Below, piece after piece: positions 1 through 12,500 of a stretch of DNA of 64,000 nucleotides. The stretch comes from Sphagnum compactum. Taxonomy: Eukaryota; Bryophyta; Sphagnopsida; Sphagnales. The stretch's first letter is position 1. Each line of letters opens with the position of its first letter. The stretch lies in contig OZ234500.1 of NCBI GenBank assembly GCA_965153455.1, forward strand, positions 11,408,001 through 11,472,000, given 5' to 3'. The notes below the pieces were generated by a model, which did not search any database, was not told the origin of the DNA, and saw nothing but the letters and a program-made list of their open reading frames with translations. A program made the translations under genes and the position numbers.

Positions 1-3000
1 ATGGCAATAGAAGGTAGTCTAGCCCCATGAATTAATGCTGAACCAGTTTTTGAGCCTTGTGACTTTGGTTCAACCCCATGATCGACAGCAGTAACTGCTG
101 TTTTATCTTTGCTTGTTCCTGAAGTGATAGCTATGGAAGCTCTCTTTTGGGCAATAGTTTTTTCTTCACCACCACCACCCACCACTGCAGGGGCCGATAT
201 TGCAGCATCTTGTGCTGCTTGATCTTTGGCCATTTTTCTTGCATTTTCTTCTTCCTGATCAAACTCTGCTTGTATTTTGGCCAACAAATCCTTGAGAATG
301 GTGGAAGGTCGGCGCATGCATGAGAGTCCATGACCCAATTTATGGAAAGAGTTTTCAAGGTCCTTAGCCAACTGCTTATTCGCTTTCGCAACTTCCAGAG
401 CTTCCAGGTCTTCAATGGGACAGTTGTACACAGCAACTTGCTCAACCAAACAGTGCAAGATCACAGACACACTTACAAGCTCTGGTGGAACTTCATCCAA
501 TAATGCTGTATAATACTTCATACTTACATCCTGGAAAAATCCCACAACAAAAGTACTAATAAACACTCAGAGCTTAGTTAATCAATGGATCCATGAAACT
601 CAAGAGTAACAGCTTTTTAGTAACATACTATGAGTCTCTTCTGATCTGGAGAAGGTGTATATTAAGTTGATCAGACATGGGTTGTCATGTTTGGAAAAAT
701 ATGATTCAATGTAGATCAAGGGAGTAAGCATTGCGATAGTTGTTTTTGGGGCTTTTGATTTTTTCCTGTTGCTGTTACCGATACAGAATCTCAAGAAATT
801 ATGGAGTTTCTTTGAACAAAAGTTCCACACTAAATCAACTTCAAATATTGAGCTTTGGAATATAATGAATTAACCAACCTCGAATGGAACAGCTGCAGGA
901 ATGACACAAGTCTCTGTAATGTTTTCCTCAAATGCATCGAAAGCTTTCATCTGCAGCACTAGGCATTGTGATGCGGAAATCACTGCTTTGGCAATTTGAT
1001 CATATGGCAAACTTGTTTCTGCTTTAGACTTTGGTTCTGCTTTCTTTGGTGCCGCAGCTGGTGCCTTTCCCCCTTTAGCAGGAGTTGATGATTGTGGTGG
1101 TGGTGGCACCGCTGCTGCTGCAACCTATTCACAAAAAAGAACTACCATTCATTGGAGTTCAAGGACTGGAGAACCAGAAGAAGTCAGAAATACATAATAT
1201 ATTGTTGTTGCAATTGATGGAAGAACATGAATACCTCAGTGTCAGGAATCACAGCTTCCTCATACAATACATCCATGATTGGAATTTTTCTGCATGGATG
1301 ATCCAATGCTGCTGACTTAGCTAGCGCCTTCAATTCCTCAATGAATGGTGGCACGGGTATTGGTTCTGGAGGAGGCACTTCTTGTGGTGGAGTGGGTTGT
1401 ACTGGTGGTGCTGCTGCTGCTGGAGATGCTTTGTCATCATGACCAGGTTGGGGTAGTAGGTGAGATGGGGGGGATAACAGTGATGGTGGTGGTGGTGGTG
1501 GTGGTGGTGGTTTTTTTGCAAGGTTGAAAACTGCTCGGAATATATTTTTCACACTTGCATGATTAGCAAGAGTTTCAGCAGTGTCACCAAAACCCAAACA
1601 CCAGTAGATTCGAGTTGTGGTGAAAGGGTCTTCCTTCATTGTGTCTCCTTTGATTTGCCAATACCTCGCCACTTTTGTCTGTCAAATTAGCTCATAAAAC
1701 ATTATTCTTGGGGTACTCGTTAGTGCACGCAAGTCTCTATTACTCTGAATTTTCAATCCAAGCCTTTCTAAAGTGCAATTATACACATACCCAACAGTTG
1801 TGATTTGTGAAACTTGGTCAAACATCCCAGTGCAATTTTTTCTGCTAAAGATCGAGAGCTCGTAATCTCCCCACCTGCCATGGGTGGCAGTACTTCAGGC
1901 AGAGAGAGCTTCTTAGTCAAGCAAGCTTTGGATGGCTTCTTGAACAATTGTACTTCATTACAATTTGCAAGTTTTGGGTGTTAAGGTCCAAAGAGACAAC
2001 AATAGGAATAACCTTTTTCTCAGCTGCTTGAAGGGCAAGTCGGAGATCTTCAGTTTTATCTTCAAGTAATTTTTGTTGTTCCTCTGGAGCTAGTTTAGGT
2101 GGAGGCGCAGCAACTTTACCTGCTGTGCACCCCCAAGAACAAAGTCCCATACAAACCCAATGCACAATAAACTAGTCAAGGTGCATGTGTTTTATTTGCC
2201 ATGTCACAAGAGAAACTAATCACCCCCCCCCCCCCAGCCCTTCAGAAACAACATAAACAAAGAATAATCAGAAGAGGAGAGATCTCGGTGTGGATTTCTG
2301 TCAACTGCATGATCTTTTGTACAATGGATCTTTCCATGGTTCATTTACCTGCAGGGAGCTTTCCTTTCCCCTTTACAATGGGTGCGGCAGCAACTGTTGC
2401 GTCTGCTTTGGCCTTTGCTGCTATGATGCTTGCCCTTTGCTCATTTGCAGTCTCAGCTCGAATTTGATCTTCAAACTCTTTCAAAGCCCACAGTGAGGCT
2501 TCAAATTTTTGTTTGGCTTCTGTTTCAAGTTTCATGGCTTCCTGTTGGACACATGATCAAGGGGGGCACAATAGACAAAAAACTTCTTTGAAGTAAATCA
2601 TTGAATATTGCCACAAACACTACAAGAGAATGTGGCTTTTCTCACACAAAAAACTGTGGCAGCTTTTTGTGTGAGACAAACCACATTCTCTTGTAATGAA
2701 ACAAAACAAGGGTCCTGTATGTTGATAGTTTGAGGAGCTTGTTGAGGAGTTTGAGTCCCCAACCCAGGCCTCCCCTGTCAAGTTCTCCACATCCACTATT
2801 ATATAATCCAAGTTGATGTTCACATCATGGTGATGTCCCACAGTAAATTTACTACATGTTTTCATAGTTGCACTACTGATAGTTGTGCCGAGTGAGCAGA
2901 GCTACAGCTGCCATCAACTGCACATTGTGATATCTCAAAACAAAACTGCAACAACTGAAAACACAGTCATATACAGTGTACACCAGCCTGACATTTCAAG

Positions 3001-4613
3001 TGGTGTTTTCACCCCTCATGTTTTCTTGCTTGCTCATAGACAACTATGTTGTACAATCACATTGTAGGTGGAATATCAACTACAAATGATGACGTCCCAT
3101 TGTGCCCAAGTAAAAACATCATGAAAACTTGAGCTGATTTAAGAGTTCTTCCCAATCACGGAAGAAGATGAGACCAAAAAAAAACTATCTGAAGATGAGT
3201 ACTTCAATATTCTTCTTGCATGTTTCTGCTGCAATCACTCTCCGTTCAGCTTCCCTTCGATGCTCATCATCCCTGTCAAGATCTGACCTCACTACAACAA
3301 GCATACCAATGTCCAACAGATGAAGCCCACATTGAGTTGTAGTACAAAAAAGGAGTCAGAGTCTCCTCACAAATTCCAAAGATGCAGTCCAATCAAATTG
3401 CATTGTTACTACTGTAGACCAAATCCGATTGAATGTAGTTTCAACCCTAATCCCATTCCAAGTTTAAATCCAATGAACCATGTTTTGCACTCATCATGTT
3501 CTACTAGTTATTGCATGCCTGCTGCTTATTAGTTACCTGCAAAGACCTCAGAAAGTAGCTGTGGGCTCAACCAATTTGGGATTCCCAAAGCCTGAAAGGA
3601 CAACAACAGATGCAAAGAAGTTATACCCATTAACAGGACTCATGTACAGAAGTTATGCACAGAAAGCCTGCCTCATGGAAAATTTACAATTTTGGGTTTG
3701 TGAATTTAATAGAGTGCAGGAACTAAGAATGAATTACCCTGGCCTCTTTGAGCTTGTTGCCAAGTTCTGTCAGTGGATCAACCTCCATCTCCTGGAGATC
3801 AAACAACACACTTTATTTGATGACTCTCAGAAAGCTAGCATGACGATTTTTCAGATTACGTCATACAAAAAACAACCTACATTTGTTAATTTGCAAAAGA
3901 AGAATGGATTCGCCCAGTTTTGAGACACCACTTTTGACATTGTTCAACGCTTATACAATAAATACTCAGAAACAACTGCAAACAATTTTTCTGCTGCCAT
4001 GAGTCAATTTTTTTCCACTCTTTTTCCAGATTCTCTCTCACCAAGTTTGAGTTGTCATTGGGATTCTGATGCAAGATGTAGATACAGTACTGGTCTGTAA
4101 AAAGCCTAACCTCAGCAGCCATTGTTTCAGCATCAACAATTGCAATGCTCATGCTAGGTCTTCCAATAGAATTCACCATCTCCACCAAATTTCCAGAATC
4201 CAAGTTTGGCAAAAGTGTCTCGATGCACACACCCACAGTTGTCCATGTAATTCCCCATGTAGGCAAGGGTGGTGCCTACCACATGCATATCATTGACAAC
4301 CCATTCACTCAAATGGAATATATACATATATCTCATACATGTATGGCATGTGATAAATCGCCAAACCTGCAATCTGGCTTGTGGAAATCGTATCTGCTGA
4401 CAAAGATTTTTTTAAATTTTTTTCTACCACATTCTGATGCCAACACAAGAATGGTGATAAGGCATTTTTTTTTATGCATTAATATCTCACCTCCCCTTCC
4501 TTGAACCGTGGTGGTGTTGGACTCCCTTTCTTGGCTCCTGCAGGTGCAGCAGCTTTGGCAGCTTTGGCAGCCTTGGCAGGTGCAACTTCCTTTGCACCCT
4601 TCTTGGGTGCCAT
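1..4613 (-). CDS. SPAG17: SPAG17/PF6 homologue, central-apparatus protein, N-terminal part (runs off left edge)
   Basis: Minus-strand gene, start ATG at 4613. Exons read: 4613-4491 (Lys/Ala-rich start MAPKKGAKEVAPAKAA), about 4246-3990, 3791-3738, 3591-3537, about 3272-3203, 2541-2349, 2119-2013, 1678-1235, 1124-879 and 530 to the edge; splice phases agree at the last five junctions. At least one short exon is missing between 3537 and 3272, since the phases do not match. The last exon contains DVSMKYYTALLDE followed by SVSVILHCLVEQVAV, which matches the conserved SPAG17 block I know as the (M)RYYxxLL...ILHCMLEQVV region. Exon 1678-1235 carries TTTRIYWCLGFGDTAETLA and a polyproline/PPPEPIPVPP hinge. 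In animals and Chlamydomonas (PF6) the protein organises the C1a projection of the flagellar central pair. By inference it would act in the sperm axoneme here. The rest of this very large protein lies outside the window. Confidence 0.82.
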
Positions 4614-5639
4614 AGCCTTATTATTATTATTATCCTGCTAGCAACTCAGAAGTAGGTACTTATTTGGAAGGAAGCTGTGAAGAGATTTGGGTGGCATGTT
4701 TCATTCACAGTTCTGGATACACTAAATTCACATCCTTTCTCGATGAGACAACAACAAACAGCAATGAGCATCATCATCAATCCCTTTTTTTTTTAATTTC
4801 GATTTTTTTTATAAATTTTGCTCCTCCGCAGGATCAATCTTGTGAGAAATGAATGACTCATTCAAACTTGCTCATTTCTTTTCACTGCTTTCGTACAAAG
4901 AACAGTCAAGGTCGCCGAAACCCAAAACCTGAATTTACATACACCATTGAGAGCCCAACATGATATTATTGTCTGGGATGAAATCAATATGAATCCTCAA
5001 ACACAACACGCAATTGTGTGTGTAAGGGACCACCACAAACCATAAATTTTTCTGTCTATTTCTCTGGCAGATCACTTAGCAGCAATTTCTTACATATAAT
5101 TCAAACTGGATCAGATTCAAATCTCCCGCTTAATGCAATGAAAATCCAAGCACTTACGTACTTACGTACTGCCCCAATTGTTGTAATCATCGAGCTCTAA
5201 TCAATCATCTGCGAGTTATGATCAGGAATTTGCTTTGCTTGTTAACTGAAACCGTTATATTAAAAAAATTGAAGAAAATCCAGAAATTCATCAAATTACT
5301 CAAAGGTTGCAAAGAACCCACCTTGGAAACATAATGACCAGGCCAATCAACGATGCCCTCGCCTCCCCCCCCCACCTCACTCAGGCTGATGTCTACTCGT
5401 GTTCTAGAAAGAGACCCTCATGCTGATGCTGACGGTATAGCAGTAATATTTCATTTTTGTGGAAAACGAGTGAAAAAATATAGACCTACCTGCGGCCTTC
5501 TTTGTCTACTATGCGAGAAGCAACAACAACAACAACTACAAACCCATGTTTGAGTGTTTTGTGCTGGTATCAGATGAGATCAAGCTTATTGTTTTGAGTG
5601 ATGCATTATCACTGGCAACATGTTTGTTGGTAACAGCCC

Positions 5640-5810
5640 ATTTACTCACTCACTCACTCACTCACTCACTCACTCATGGATTCATTGATTCATTCATTCA
5701 TTCATTCAATTTGCCCTTGTTTGCCAAATGCATGAGCAACTTTTACAACACAAGAAGGGTAAGGGGAGGCCATGAATATAATCAGAAGTTGTTGGGAGTT
5801 GAGAGAGGCT

Positions 5811-5845
<35 letters not shown>
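5640..5845. repeat. Microsatellite cluster (TCAC)n, (ATTC)n, (GT)n
   Basis: Directly visible: about eight TCAC units starting near 5644, five ATTC units near 5690, and an uninterrupted GT run of roughly sixteen units at 5813-5844. ORFs crossing it (for example a Cys-Val or Thr-His repeat peptide) are artefacts of the repeat. Confidence 0.9.
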
Positions 5846-5846
<1 letters not shown>

Positions 5847-6883
5847 GGTGTCCCCTCTCAATTTGGCTTTTCCTGTGGCTCAGGGTGGTTGGTATAGTTA
5901 GAATTTGCCCACTGATGATACCCTTCCTAGGACCCGCCAAATATGACAACCAAATTGCATGGAAAGGATTACCCCTCCCTATGACTCTCATGTTTTGGCA
6001 CCCAAAAAAAATAAATTCCCTAAAAGGTCAAGCTGATCAAATTTTTTTAATTAATTAATTTTTGGCTGAATTCTCGGTGGGGGAAAAAAATAAATAATAA
6101 ATAATAAATAAATAAAAATAAAAATTCTCGGTGGTATAAAAAAAATTCTATTGGATTTATACCATTAGAAATATATAAAAACAGAAAGGACACTGGGGGA
6201 TTTTTTATCAATTTTTTTTCTTTAAAAAAAAAATAATAATATTGACAAACCTTCCTTTTCCTTATTTCCTTCAATTAGGTGATCCATAATTTTATTTTTT
6301 CTTTCAAAATTATTTCCCATTAATTAGTCAATGTTTCGATAATCAACCCCCAAATGGTCGAAGGAATGAATATAGCTTTTAATTATTCTCAACACATTAG
6401 AGCTACTAATTTTCCCAAAGCTGAATGCTTAGAAGTGAACGAACAATCAAACATCCGCCCTTTTACTTTCATAACCTATTCCATTCCTTCCATTCGATCA
6501 ATTACCAACAATCATTTTGTTGCATTGGTGTTGTCCTCACTTTCATTCTCCCTAGACTTCCAGAGAATTCTCCAATCTCGTATTACTTCTTCAAACTAAC
6601 AGTAGATACCAAGATTCTCTGATACAAAAGATGATGTGTACTGACTCGCAACTGCTGATTATAATATTCCTCCACATTACAGGTCCCAGAATTGTGCTCA
6701 ATTCAGATTCCTCGCAAATCCATTTCTGATGCGAGGCATACCAGAGAAGCAGACTCCATGGAAAGAACGGCAAACCTCAGAAAGCTTAACTATATATCAT
6801 AGCTAAAAAATGCACATCACCTTCACGTCGCCAAAACCAATTCCTCCACCTCAATACGCTTCAGATTAGAGGGAGAGGACTTT

Positions 6884-7402
6884 TTGCAGGGGTTGGTTTT
6901 GCGGAAGAATCATGGAAATCGAAACGGAATTTTTGAAAAAACACTTACGGCAGAAGTGGAGTCAGAACTACTCTCATCCGAGACGGTTGCTCGAGAAAGC
7001 TGCTGCTGCTGCCGCAAGTGCCGCAAGTACTTTCCGAATCCAGAAAACTTGCTTATGCCGCCTCGACTCCTGGCAACAACGAAGGTGCACGCCACAAAAC
7101 AGCACTCCCTATTCTTCACATTGCTTGAAAATCTAGAAGCGCTAGTGGTGAAGGAAGCGGAAAAGCCACTGCCGTTGCTTTACTGCTACTGGGAAGTGGC
7201 ACTAGAGGAGGAACACGCATCGCTGCAATTCCACTCCTGGCCATCGCTGTTGGATCTTCTGCACCAGCAAAGGAACACTTCCTCCCCTGCACCAGCGCGC
7301 GACACTACTGCGATGGCATTGCGCGAAGGGGGTGTTTCTTTTTTTTCTCCCTTGCGGCCAACGAATGCTGAGCGGAAGGGAAAAAGCGCTTGCGAAAAAT
7401 AG
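6884..7402 (+). other. G+C-richer ORF patch, unassigned
   Basis: A 172-codon plus-strand frame (start ATG 6884) sits in a patch clearly richer in G+C than its flanks. A second plus frame and two minus frames are also open here (for example 7578-7186 on the minus strand), so openness on its own is weak evidence. The plus product has a CCCCRKCRKYFPNPENLL stretch, but no domain that I recognise. It could be the first exon of an unseen gene (a transit-peptide-like, Arg/Ser/Ala-rich start), or simply compositional. I assign no function. Confidence 0.25.
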
Positions 7403-8472
7403 TGGCTCCGCATTGAGATCTCTGCCCTTACCATTAGCCCAAGCCAAAAATGGTGACAAACAATTTTGAAAACAAAAATTTCATGTAGCCAATGGGAAGG
7501 CTCACAGGCACTCACGATGGGCCTTGTTTTTTTCATTTTGGGGGTGGGGGAAATTATTTTTGATTTTCTTGTTCCCAATGTGTAAGTTCTAACATGTTAT
7601 CATCATATTCCCTTGAGGTTCCTAAATTCCAAAGTTGTTCCTAAAGCCATTCCCAATAGCACCTCAATTTTATCACATATGGTTGCCCAAAGTTGAACTT
7701 TCATGTGTGAAAACTGAAGAGGTTGGCTGCTTGGTAATACATTTGTTCCTATGTTGCAATTGGGGGTCCAAAAAAGGTGATTCCATTAGGGAATGCCCAA
7801 TTGTTTCAAAAACATTGTTGATGGATGGGCCAATGAATATGGCTCTTTCAAAAAACTAAAATAAAATGTGAGTGCATACATAAATTAATTAATATGAATC
7901 ATATTATATTTAGAATGCAACAAAGCTGACCAATTATTTAGGATAACTATATTGCAAATTTTATTTAGTCATTGCAATATAGTTATCATAAATATACCTT
8001 TAGCAAAATAGAATTTGATGAGTGTCTTTGTATTTTGTAATAGCTATTGAAACAAAATGTGAATATGACTTAAACGCCCAAAAAAAGGACAAATAGGATC
8101 CAAAAATCGAAGGGTCCAGGTTTGTTTGTTTATTGGGGAGGGTCGGCAAAGCGTGCCAACCCTGTATGGGTTCCAAAAATAGTGCCGGCCATATGCCTTG
8201 ATAGTCCATACGGCACGAATCTTAAAGACTCGCGTGGTACAATTAACCAACCGACCCTTATAAGGTCGGTCTGCGTCTCCGCACTGTATATATCCTTTTT
8301 TTCACTACTCAGTTGCACCAGAAAGTATGGGTTATATGACAACAACATGACAAGCTGAAAGGTTTGAGTGCACTGGCTGGCACCCACAACAACAAATGAC
8401 AGTCCTAATATGGAATTTCTGATGGCCTCTGTCAATCAGAGTCTACCAGAGTTGATGTTATTGTGAGCAAGC

Positions 8473-9516
8473 TTAGTAACGCTCTACACGTAGATTGTGA
8501 GTGTTTTTTTTCCCATTGCTGTCTGCAGAAGGAGTCTTTGACAATGTCTGTTTTGTATCAAGTAAGGTGGGTGCCAAAATCAGGAGGACCGACCACACCA
8601 TGGCAAGCTGGCAATATTTGGGCCTCTTGATGATTGCTAGTTGTTGTGCCATCACTACTACCTGGGTAAGAACAAGACAAGAACCACCAAAGTTAGAAAT
8701 CATATAACTTTTGGCATGCCAATGGCGATGATCCACGAGAAATGTTTCCATTGTAAAAAATGGACTCTACTCTAGTGTCACTGAGCTGCCAATTGGTGAC
8801 TGAAGGCTAACCTGGAGTTCAGAAGGGCTCAAACTGTCAAACAATGCACTATTGAACACGATGGCTGGTTTCTCTCCATTTGGACACCATGTATATGCTC
8901 TACAAAAGGTGCTATCTCGTATAAACATGTATGGCAATTCCACATCTAATATGTTGCATGCCTGAAATGCCATATGTGAGTTCACAGATCAACAAAATAT
9001 ATGGTAGACAAAAAGAGTGAGCTCCAGTTTAGTCCCATCTTCTGATCAGTGATTCCAACACCTAAAGGTTTGCACTAACCCAAAAGAGATTTCTGTTCAC
9101 AACCAAGCTATCCAAGAATTTTCCAAACACTTTCACTGTCTTGGTCTATGAAAAAAGTAATATCAAAAATCCATGAAGCCTCACAGCCAAAGTACATGTG
9201 CTGTGATTTTCTAGTAAACTGAAGCGTATGCAACCTGGCTCCCATAAAAGATTTGTAGACAGATCTAGATTTGTCTCTTTCTTTCCTGACAACAGATTTT
9301 ATGCTCTTTGATTTGCATTGATTTATTATTCACAATAGAAACAGAAAATTTGGACCTGGTGAAGAAAAGGATGTAACTGCAGCAACTGCCCAACAGTAAT
9401 GGGAACTCCCAAGTCCACATTGGCTGCAGCATCCACAACCTGGCAGGAGGATATCAATGAAAGCAAATCCTCCAGACCTGGGATCATGCATAATTTCTCT
9501 GTTGCCTCCTCAGTCT
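8473..9516 (-). pseudogene. M48 metallopeptidase-like relic (plant HtpX/Ste24-like family), HExxH not preserved
   Basis: Three exons fit in phase: about 9516-9356 (IPGLEDLLSL ... VGQLLQLHPFLHQ), 8961-8812 (ACNILDVELPYMFIRD, then CRAYTWCPNGEKPAIVFNSA, then LFDSLSPSELQ) and 8661 downward. The middle exon matches the segment of plastid-type plant M48 peptidases (At3g27110 type) that precedes the zinc site, where family members read roughly AYT...KPFIVVHTSL-ELLTSAELQ. At the expected catalytic helix the frame reads VMAQQLAIIK (8655-8626) instead of VLAHELGHLK, so both zinc-binding His and the catalytic Glu are missing. No other HExxH is visible down to 8.0 kb. N-terminal transit and C-terminal DR-containing segments were not found. 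It may be a pseudogene or a catalytically dead paralogue. The family assignment is fairly good; the reading of the third exon is tentative. Confidence 0.5.
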
Positions 9517-12500
9517 GTTTCAACATATCGGACATTTAAACCAGGCCAGGGGCACAGTTGGTTAGGTGGGCCAAACCCCTGGATATTCTGTTTCAAGACC
9601 CATGGACACATGAAAACCATGCCACAATTTACATTAGTGCAAAACATAGGTGCACTTTAGAGATCAACTGCATATTTCTGTAGATCTAATTGCAATGCCA
9701 CAGTAACAGTGAATCACTTCTTTCAGGTGACATTGCCTGAACCCTAATCATGTCATACCATCCTTTCTCTACTCAGCTAGTTGCTGCTTTAGGTACAGGG
9801 AAGCAGGCTCCAAGGCTCCAACAAGAGGTGGGTAGTGGGTACTTGCGGGGAAGTCTCATGGGGGCAGAAGAGAAATATAGCCAACACCCGAAGGTCAATT
9901 TTTTTTTTACAGTGCTCCAAAGGTGGACATGTCTTTTACCAGTGGATGAGCTAGGTCACATCCCGCAGAACTGCAGCTGATGTGCCAAAATTGTGCACCT
10001 GCACAGAATCAAGAGTTTTCTTATTTATAGGATGAAAGTCTCAAATTATTGGTCAGTGTTGCTGGGTCAGCATGAACCAGCAAACTTCACATGGGGTTGT
10101 GTGAGAAGAAAACCTCTGGATTGTCTTGATATGCAACAACACTGGCCATAGACTTGACTATCAGCTTGTCCCTGATCGCAGGCAGACCAAATTCATTACA
10201 GAAATGAGAAAATACAAGCTCCGGCATCTCTTGAGGCATTTTGTTCATGCGCATATTAGCAATGTCATCTTTGATCTTGGAAAGATAGATCGAACTTATA
10301 AGTTGTGCAAGTGTCTTGTCACTTGAAGGCCCCACTGTCTATAGATTCAAACTGAAACGTCAAACAATGATACTGAACATGGGACATAGAATTCTCTTTG
10401 TTATATACTCTCAAACTATCTCAAGAGATCAGGGGAGCTGAATACTACTGAGTGTTTGACATGGTAATCCTAGGCAAAAGAATGCCAGAAGAAAAGAGGG
10501 TTTAGGGTTTAGGGTTTAGGATCACAACTCCTTGAACCCATACCTTGGATTTTTCCACAAGCTTGTCCCAGTGGGTATGGAATGGTCTGAAAGCTTCGGG
10601 TCATGCCCCTGCACGGGACTATGGCTTTGAGAGCAACAATCTGTACAGACAGTTTGCACCACTTTCTGGGTCTTCGGTACTCTATCCCCAGCTCCAATCT
10701 GCCCCACCCAACAAATGACATAGTTTTACTCATCAGCTCTTCACAGATATCATTGGAAACATTAGATTGGATTTTTGCCAAAGCACATTTGTAGCCCAAG
10801 AGAAAGTCAGAACCCACCTGTGATTTGAGATCAAGAAACCTATTGACCAAATCATTGGTGTACTTGTCCCACCATCCTCGTGCCACCTTCTCTGCCTTTA
10901 GCATTGCCTTCAGCTCTTGAATTTGTGATTCTAGAGCTACCTTGTCTTCTGCAGCTTTCATTTCAGATTGCAGTAACATCGTCAACTCTTTGCTTCCAGA
11001 TCAGCTGCATCTTCTTCTACCTTCCTCTCCTGTCTTTTATTGTCTTGTGCAGCAACTGGAACTTCTGTACCCATTGTGGCACTTTTATCTCTGGCTACTC
11101 CTCCACTCTCCCCCTTAGCTGTGTGGTGAGTATCAAACAGACTCCTTGACTTGAAGACCTCACAATTCGCATGTTCCAAGGCAGCTGTATCTTTACTCTC
11201 CACAGTTCTTTTCTCTGTAACAAATTCTCTACTGGATCCAGTCTCTTCAAGAGAACTTTGTTCTCTTGCTTTCTGGGATGGTTGCTTGTTACTTGTGGAA
11301 TTCAATCCGGTGGCAACCTCAGTACTGACTCCTTCTCTCTCATCAAGTCTTGAACTTGTGAAATGCATATCGACTGCTACGGTAGTAAAACCCATATCAT
11401 GTCCAGCTCTAACCATGGTTGAGCTGGAAGAAAAAAGATCTGGTTCTTCACCAATTCTCACAAATACATATCCCTGCGACACTTCTTGAGCAAGCCCCTG
11501 CATCTCCTGCTGCCAAATTGCACCACACCAAGCCATGAAGACCTCTATGCACAGGAATCTGGAACTCTTTGAAGGTGTGCATTGAAATTTGCTAAGCATA
11601 TCCAATCACAAAACTCCCAGCTTTTTAATGACCATGAGAAAGCTAAGGACCAACTGACACTGCAGAATGAGACCCACTAAGCTTCCAGATCATCTCATCT
11701 ATCGCTCAATGTTTTCCGTCACACCTTGCACAGAATGAATCCCATCCTTCATGTCGTTCTTATTAGCCCAAGTCTCAGTCTGTGGGTGGCTTCAAGGTGC
11801 AAGCGATACCTGTGTCAAATCAGCATAAAACTCAGACTGCAAATCTGCCAGTTTCTGAAGCTCTGCTATCAATCCCTGGAGGCCGGTAAACAATAGCTTT
11901 TCCTCATTCACATTGGTGACTTTCTGGCCCAAGCTTAGCCAGAGAGTTTGGGATTGTTCGCCCAACTCTTTGGATATGGGCGTGAATGCCTGGGCTGTCT
12001 GTGATCCTTGCTTCATCACCTGACAAGAAAGATATCTCTACAACCAGCTCAGACCATCAGTTGTATCCAGCACCCACAAGATGAATACTAAATTTTCAGA
12101 GAGGATCCTGAGAGACTGACTGACTCTCTCCAGACAGCCTCATTGATGAGAGATAGACCAACAAGCAATAGAAATGCAGGTCCTTAGAACTGTAAGGGTG
12201 AAAAAAGAGTGAGCTTACAGTCCAGATCTTGTTGACCATGTTTAGTAGAAGGATTTTATTTGCCGCCAATTGTTTCTCCTGGAGCTCATTCCTCGAATGT
12301 AAGTCTCCATTTCTGTTTTGCAATTGTCATACCTTTGACCACTAGGAAATGACTTTCTTCAAGATATCTTTAGCCTTCATGTCTTCAAGCGCTTTGAGCT
12401 CCTCAATTGACTTCCAGGCATTACCCTGAATGGAATTTCTGTTCAGTAAACAACTTAGAGCAACCCCACCAGTGCACAGTACAGCAAATTTTGGATGAAG

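Larger units (their letters stand above)
4614..8472. other. Spacer upstream of SPAG17; microsatellites, no assigned gene
   Basis: No recognisable gene. It contains (TCAC)n at 5644-5676, a following CATT-rich run, (GT)n at 5813-5844 and an A/T-rich stretch near 6040-6330. The SPAG17 promoter must lie just above 4613, but I see no convincing TATA box. A more G+C-rich patch at about 6.88-7.45 kb is listed separately. Confidence 0.5.

Noticed and set aside
1330-1527. Poly-His and poly-Val ORFs over the GTGGTGG tract
   Set aside because: They are other frames of the polyproline codons in SPAG17 exon 1678-1235.
5546-6058. 170-codon plus-strand ORF
   Set aside because: It reads through (TCAC)n and (GT)n microsatellites, and its composition is repeat-driven.
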